Shown here in pieces: positions 6,011-6,903 of a stretch of DNA of 6,903 nt (its first letter is position 1; each line of letters begins with the position of its first letter). This DNA is from Acidobacteriota bacterium (lineage in GTDB: Bacteria > Acidobacteriota > Thermoanaerobaculia > Thermoanaerobaculales > Sulfomarinibacteraceae): assembly GCA_030637805.1 (NCBI GenBank), contig DAOWFV010000039.1, positions 1 through 6,903 of the forward strand. The letters are read 5' to 3'. The notes beneath the pieces are model-generated. The model was not told the origin of the DNA and did no database searches. It saw nothing but the letters and a program-made list of their open reading frames with translations. Both the position numbers and the translations under genes were made by a program.

Positions 6011-6703
6011 ATGGGCGCCATTATTTCACAGGCCGAAGGCGGGCCCGCGTTGGGAGACCTCGCCGAGACGGCTCCCATGCACCGCATCGAAGGGCGGAAC
6101 GCGACCAAAGCGGACGTCCTCTTCTACGAGATCGACGGCTCGCGGGTGGCGGTAAAGACATACGCCCCAAGGGGTTTCTTCATCCGCCACACCCTCGGCC
6201 GTTGGTTGATTCGCCGGGAGGCGAGAGCCTACGAGGAGGGGTCCGGGGTGGATGGCCTGCCCGCCTTCCTGGGTCGGCAGGGCTCCTTTGCGCTGGCCAC
6301 CGAGTGGGTGGACGCGGAGCCCCTGAGCTCGCATCAGGACGAAGCGCTGGATCCTGAGATCTTCGATCGCCTGGCCGGAATCCTCGACGAACTCCATGGC
6401 CGGGGGGTGGCCTTGGCGGACCTCCACCACCGGGACGTGCTGCTGAGCGCCAACGGTGATCTGTACGTGATCGATCTGGCAACCGCCTGGGTTCTCGGGA
6501 AGCGGCCGTGGCCGCTCCGGCGCCTCCTCTTCGAGCGTTTTTGTGAGTCCGACCGGGTCAACCTGGCGCGGATGCGGGCGCGGTTCACCGGCGGCGATGT
6601 GGAGGCGGCGGTGGCCTCGGTGAGCCCGGCTGCGGCTGTATGGCACCGCCGGGGCCGGAGGGTGAAGGGGTTGTTGGACCGGCTGCGCGGCAAGCGTCGC
6701 TGA
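6011..6703 (+). CDS. Small kinase-fold protein B, divergent paralogue of protein A
   Basis: The gene encodes 230 residues from ATG 6011. The frame is open further upstream (to 5849), but that part is antisense to kinase A and lacks the expected fold, so 6011 is chosen; ATG 6077 is a less likely alternative. Landmarks are K49 in VAVKTY, helix-C Glu E70 in RREARAY, hinge-like ATEWVDAEPL (96-105), the loop LADLHHRDVLL with D137, and D155 in VIDLATAW (DLA rather than DFG). The usual metal-binding Asn of the catalytic loop appears replaced by D142, and the HRD-type His by Leu or Ala. It shares with protein A the pattern VK-x-[FY]-x-x-R-x-[FW][FW]...GR...RE-x-RAY...P-x-F-x-GR. The C-terminus is Arg/Lys-rich (RGRRVKGLLDRLRGKRR). 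Phosphotransfer activity is uncertain given the loop changes, and the substrate is unknown. Confidence 0.78.
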   Translation: MGAIISQAEGGPALGDLAETAPMHRIEGRNATKADVLFYEIDGSRVAVKTYAPRGFFIRHTLGRWLIRREARAYEEGSGVDGLPAFLGRQGSFALATEWVDAEPLSSHQDEALDPEIFDRLAGILDELHGRGVALADLHHRDVLLSANGDLYVIDLATAWVLGKRPWPLRRLLFERFCESDRVNLARMRARFTGGDVEAAVASVSPAAAVWHRRGRRVKGLLDRLRGKRR

Positions 6704-6708
6704 GCAAG

Positions 6709-6806
6709 CAGGTCGCAGGCTACAGGTCTCAGGTCGCAGGCTACAGGTCTCAGGTCGCAGGCTACAGGTCTCAGGTCTCAGGCTACAGGTCTCAGGTCGC
6801 AGGTCG
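6709..6806 (+). repeat. Hierarchical tandem array of 7-bp units, mostly organised as 21-bp trimers
   Basis: Fourteen CAGG-headed heptamers run without interruption, beginning five bases after the kinase B stop. The heptamer order CAGGTCG, CAGGCTA, CAGGTCT makes a 21-bp higher-order unit repeated exactly at 6709-6729, 6730-6750 and 6751-6771. The fourth copy (6772-6792) differs by one base, its first heptamer being CAGGTCT. Two more CAGGTCG heptamers (6793-6806) end the array. The perfection of the first three copies points to recent expansion by slippage or unequal exchange. One frame reads through as a QVAGYRS-type peptide repeat, but this follows from the 21-bp period and is not taken as a gene. 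Confidence 0.93.
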
Positions 6807-6864
6807 CACCAAGATCGTTGATTGGACTCCTGCGATGAAAAGCCCTATTTGTGACTTTCGAATG
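6807..6864. other. Lower-GC spacer between the two opposed heptamer arrays
   Basis: This 58-bp segment is about 45% GC by my count (26 of 58), well below its surroundings. It contains no gene, no heptamers and no recognisable promoter, tRNA or terminator. It would form the loop of the hairpin made by the flanking arrays. Confidence 0.6.
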
Positions 6865-6899
6865 AAACCTGGGACCTGAAGCCTGAAACCTGAGACCTG
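6865..6899 (-). repeat. Inverted heptamer array (same family, opposite orientation)
   Basis: Five contiguous heptamers are seen, read on the minus strand as CAGGTCT, CAGGTTT, CAGGCTT, CAGGTCC, CAGGTTT. They are more diverged from each other than those of the plus-oriented array. The minus-strand CAGGTCTCAGG is perfectly complementary to the same 11-mer in the forward array, and an 18-bp stretch (6868-6885) matches forward copies with two mismatches. The array may continue past the window edge, which lies four bases away. Confidence 0.85.
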
Positions 6900-6903
6900 T
6901 GAC

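Noticed and set aside
6640..6879. 79-codon plus-strand open frame with QVAGYRS-type peptide repeats
   Set aside because: It starts inside kinase B in another frame and its repeats are the automatic product of the 21-bp DNA period. No ribosome binding site or domain supports it.
6709..6899. CRISPR array
   Set aside because: The repeats are contiguous 7/21-bp units with no unique spacers of 25-40 bp between them, and no cas genes are present.

Overview
The window is GC-rich and densely coded, with nearly every base before position 6704 inside a gene. It looks like the chromosome of a high-GC bacterium. The coding style and the two WaaP/Kdo-kinase-like proteins fit a Gram-negative-type lineage (Acidobacteriota- or Myxococcota-like), but no phylogenetic marker is present and that placement is only a guess.

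Region 1 (1-5271, plus strand) is a tight run of four genes. It opens with the C-terminal part of HypE, the [NiFe]-hydrogenase cyanide-ligand maturation protein, cut by the window edge and ending in the diagnostic Pro-Arg-Ile-Cys tail. Next, sharing one base, is a six-helix membrane protein with a His-rich loop, probably a nickel (or other metal) permease of the NicO/UreH type. Two bases later comes a YhaO/SbcD-type metallophosphoesterase, then a 901-residue YhaN/SbcC-type ATPase. The first pair would serve hydrogenase assembly (metal supply and Fe-CN ligand synthesis). The second pair would form a DNA double-strand-end processing complex of the Mre11-Rad50 class. The YhaN-like protein has no zinc-hook CxxC and instead carries a hydrophobic hairpin in the middle of its coiled coils, so the complex may be tethered to the membrane.

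Region 2 (5272-6703) holds two head-to-head genes for small kinase-fold proteins that are recognisably paralogous. They are separated by only 16 bp that must hold the start signals for both. The minus-strand kinase ends exactly where the yhaN-like gene ends, the two stop codons forming the palindrome TGATCA. The plus-strand kinase may be leaderless.

Region 3 (6704-6903) has no convincing gene. It contains a 98-bp hierarchical tandem array of CAGG-headed heptamers, mostly arranged as 21-bp trimers, then a 58-bp lower-GC spacer, then at least five heptamers of the same family in inverted orientation running to the window end. The whole could fold into an imperfect hairpin.

The most notable points are the membrane-hairpin YhaN-like protein, the divergent paralogous kinase pair with different catalytic-loop residues, and the inverted heptamer arrays.
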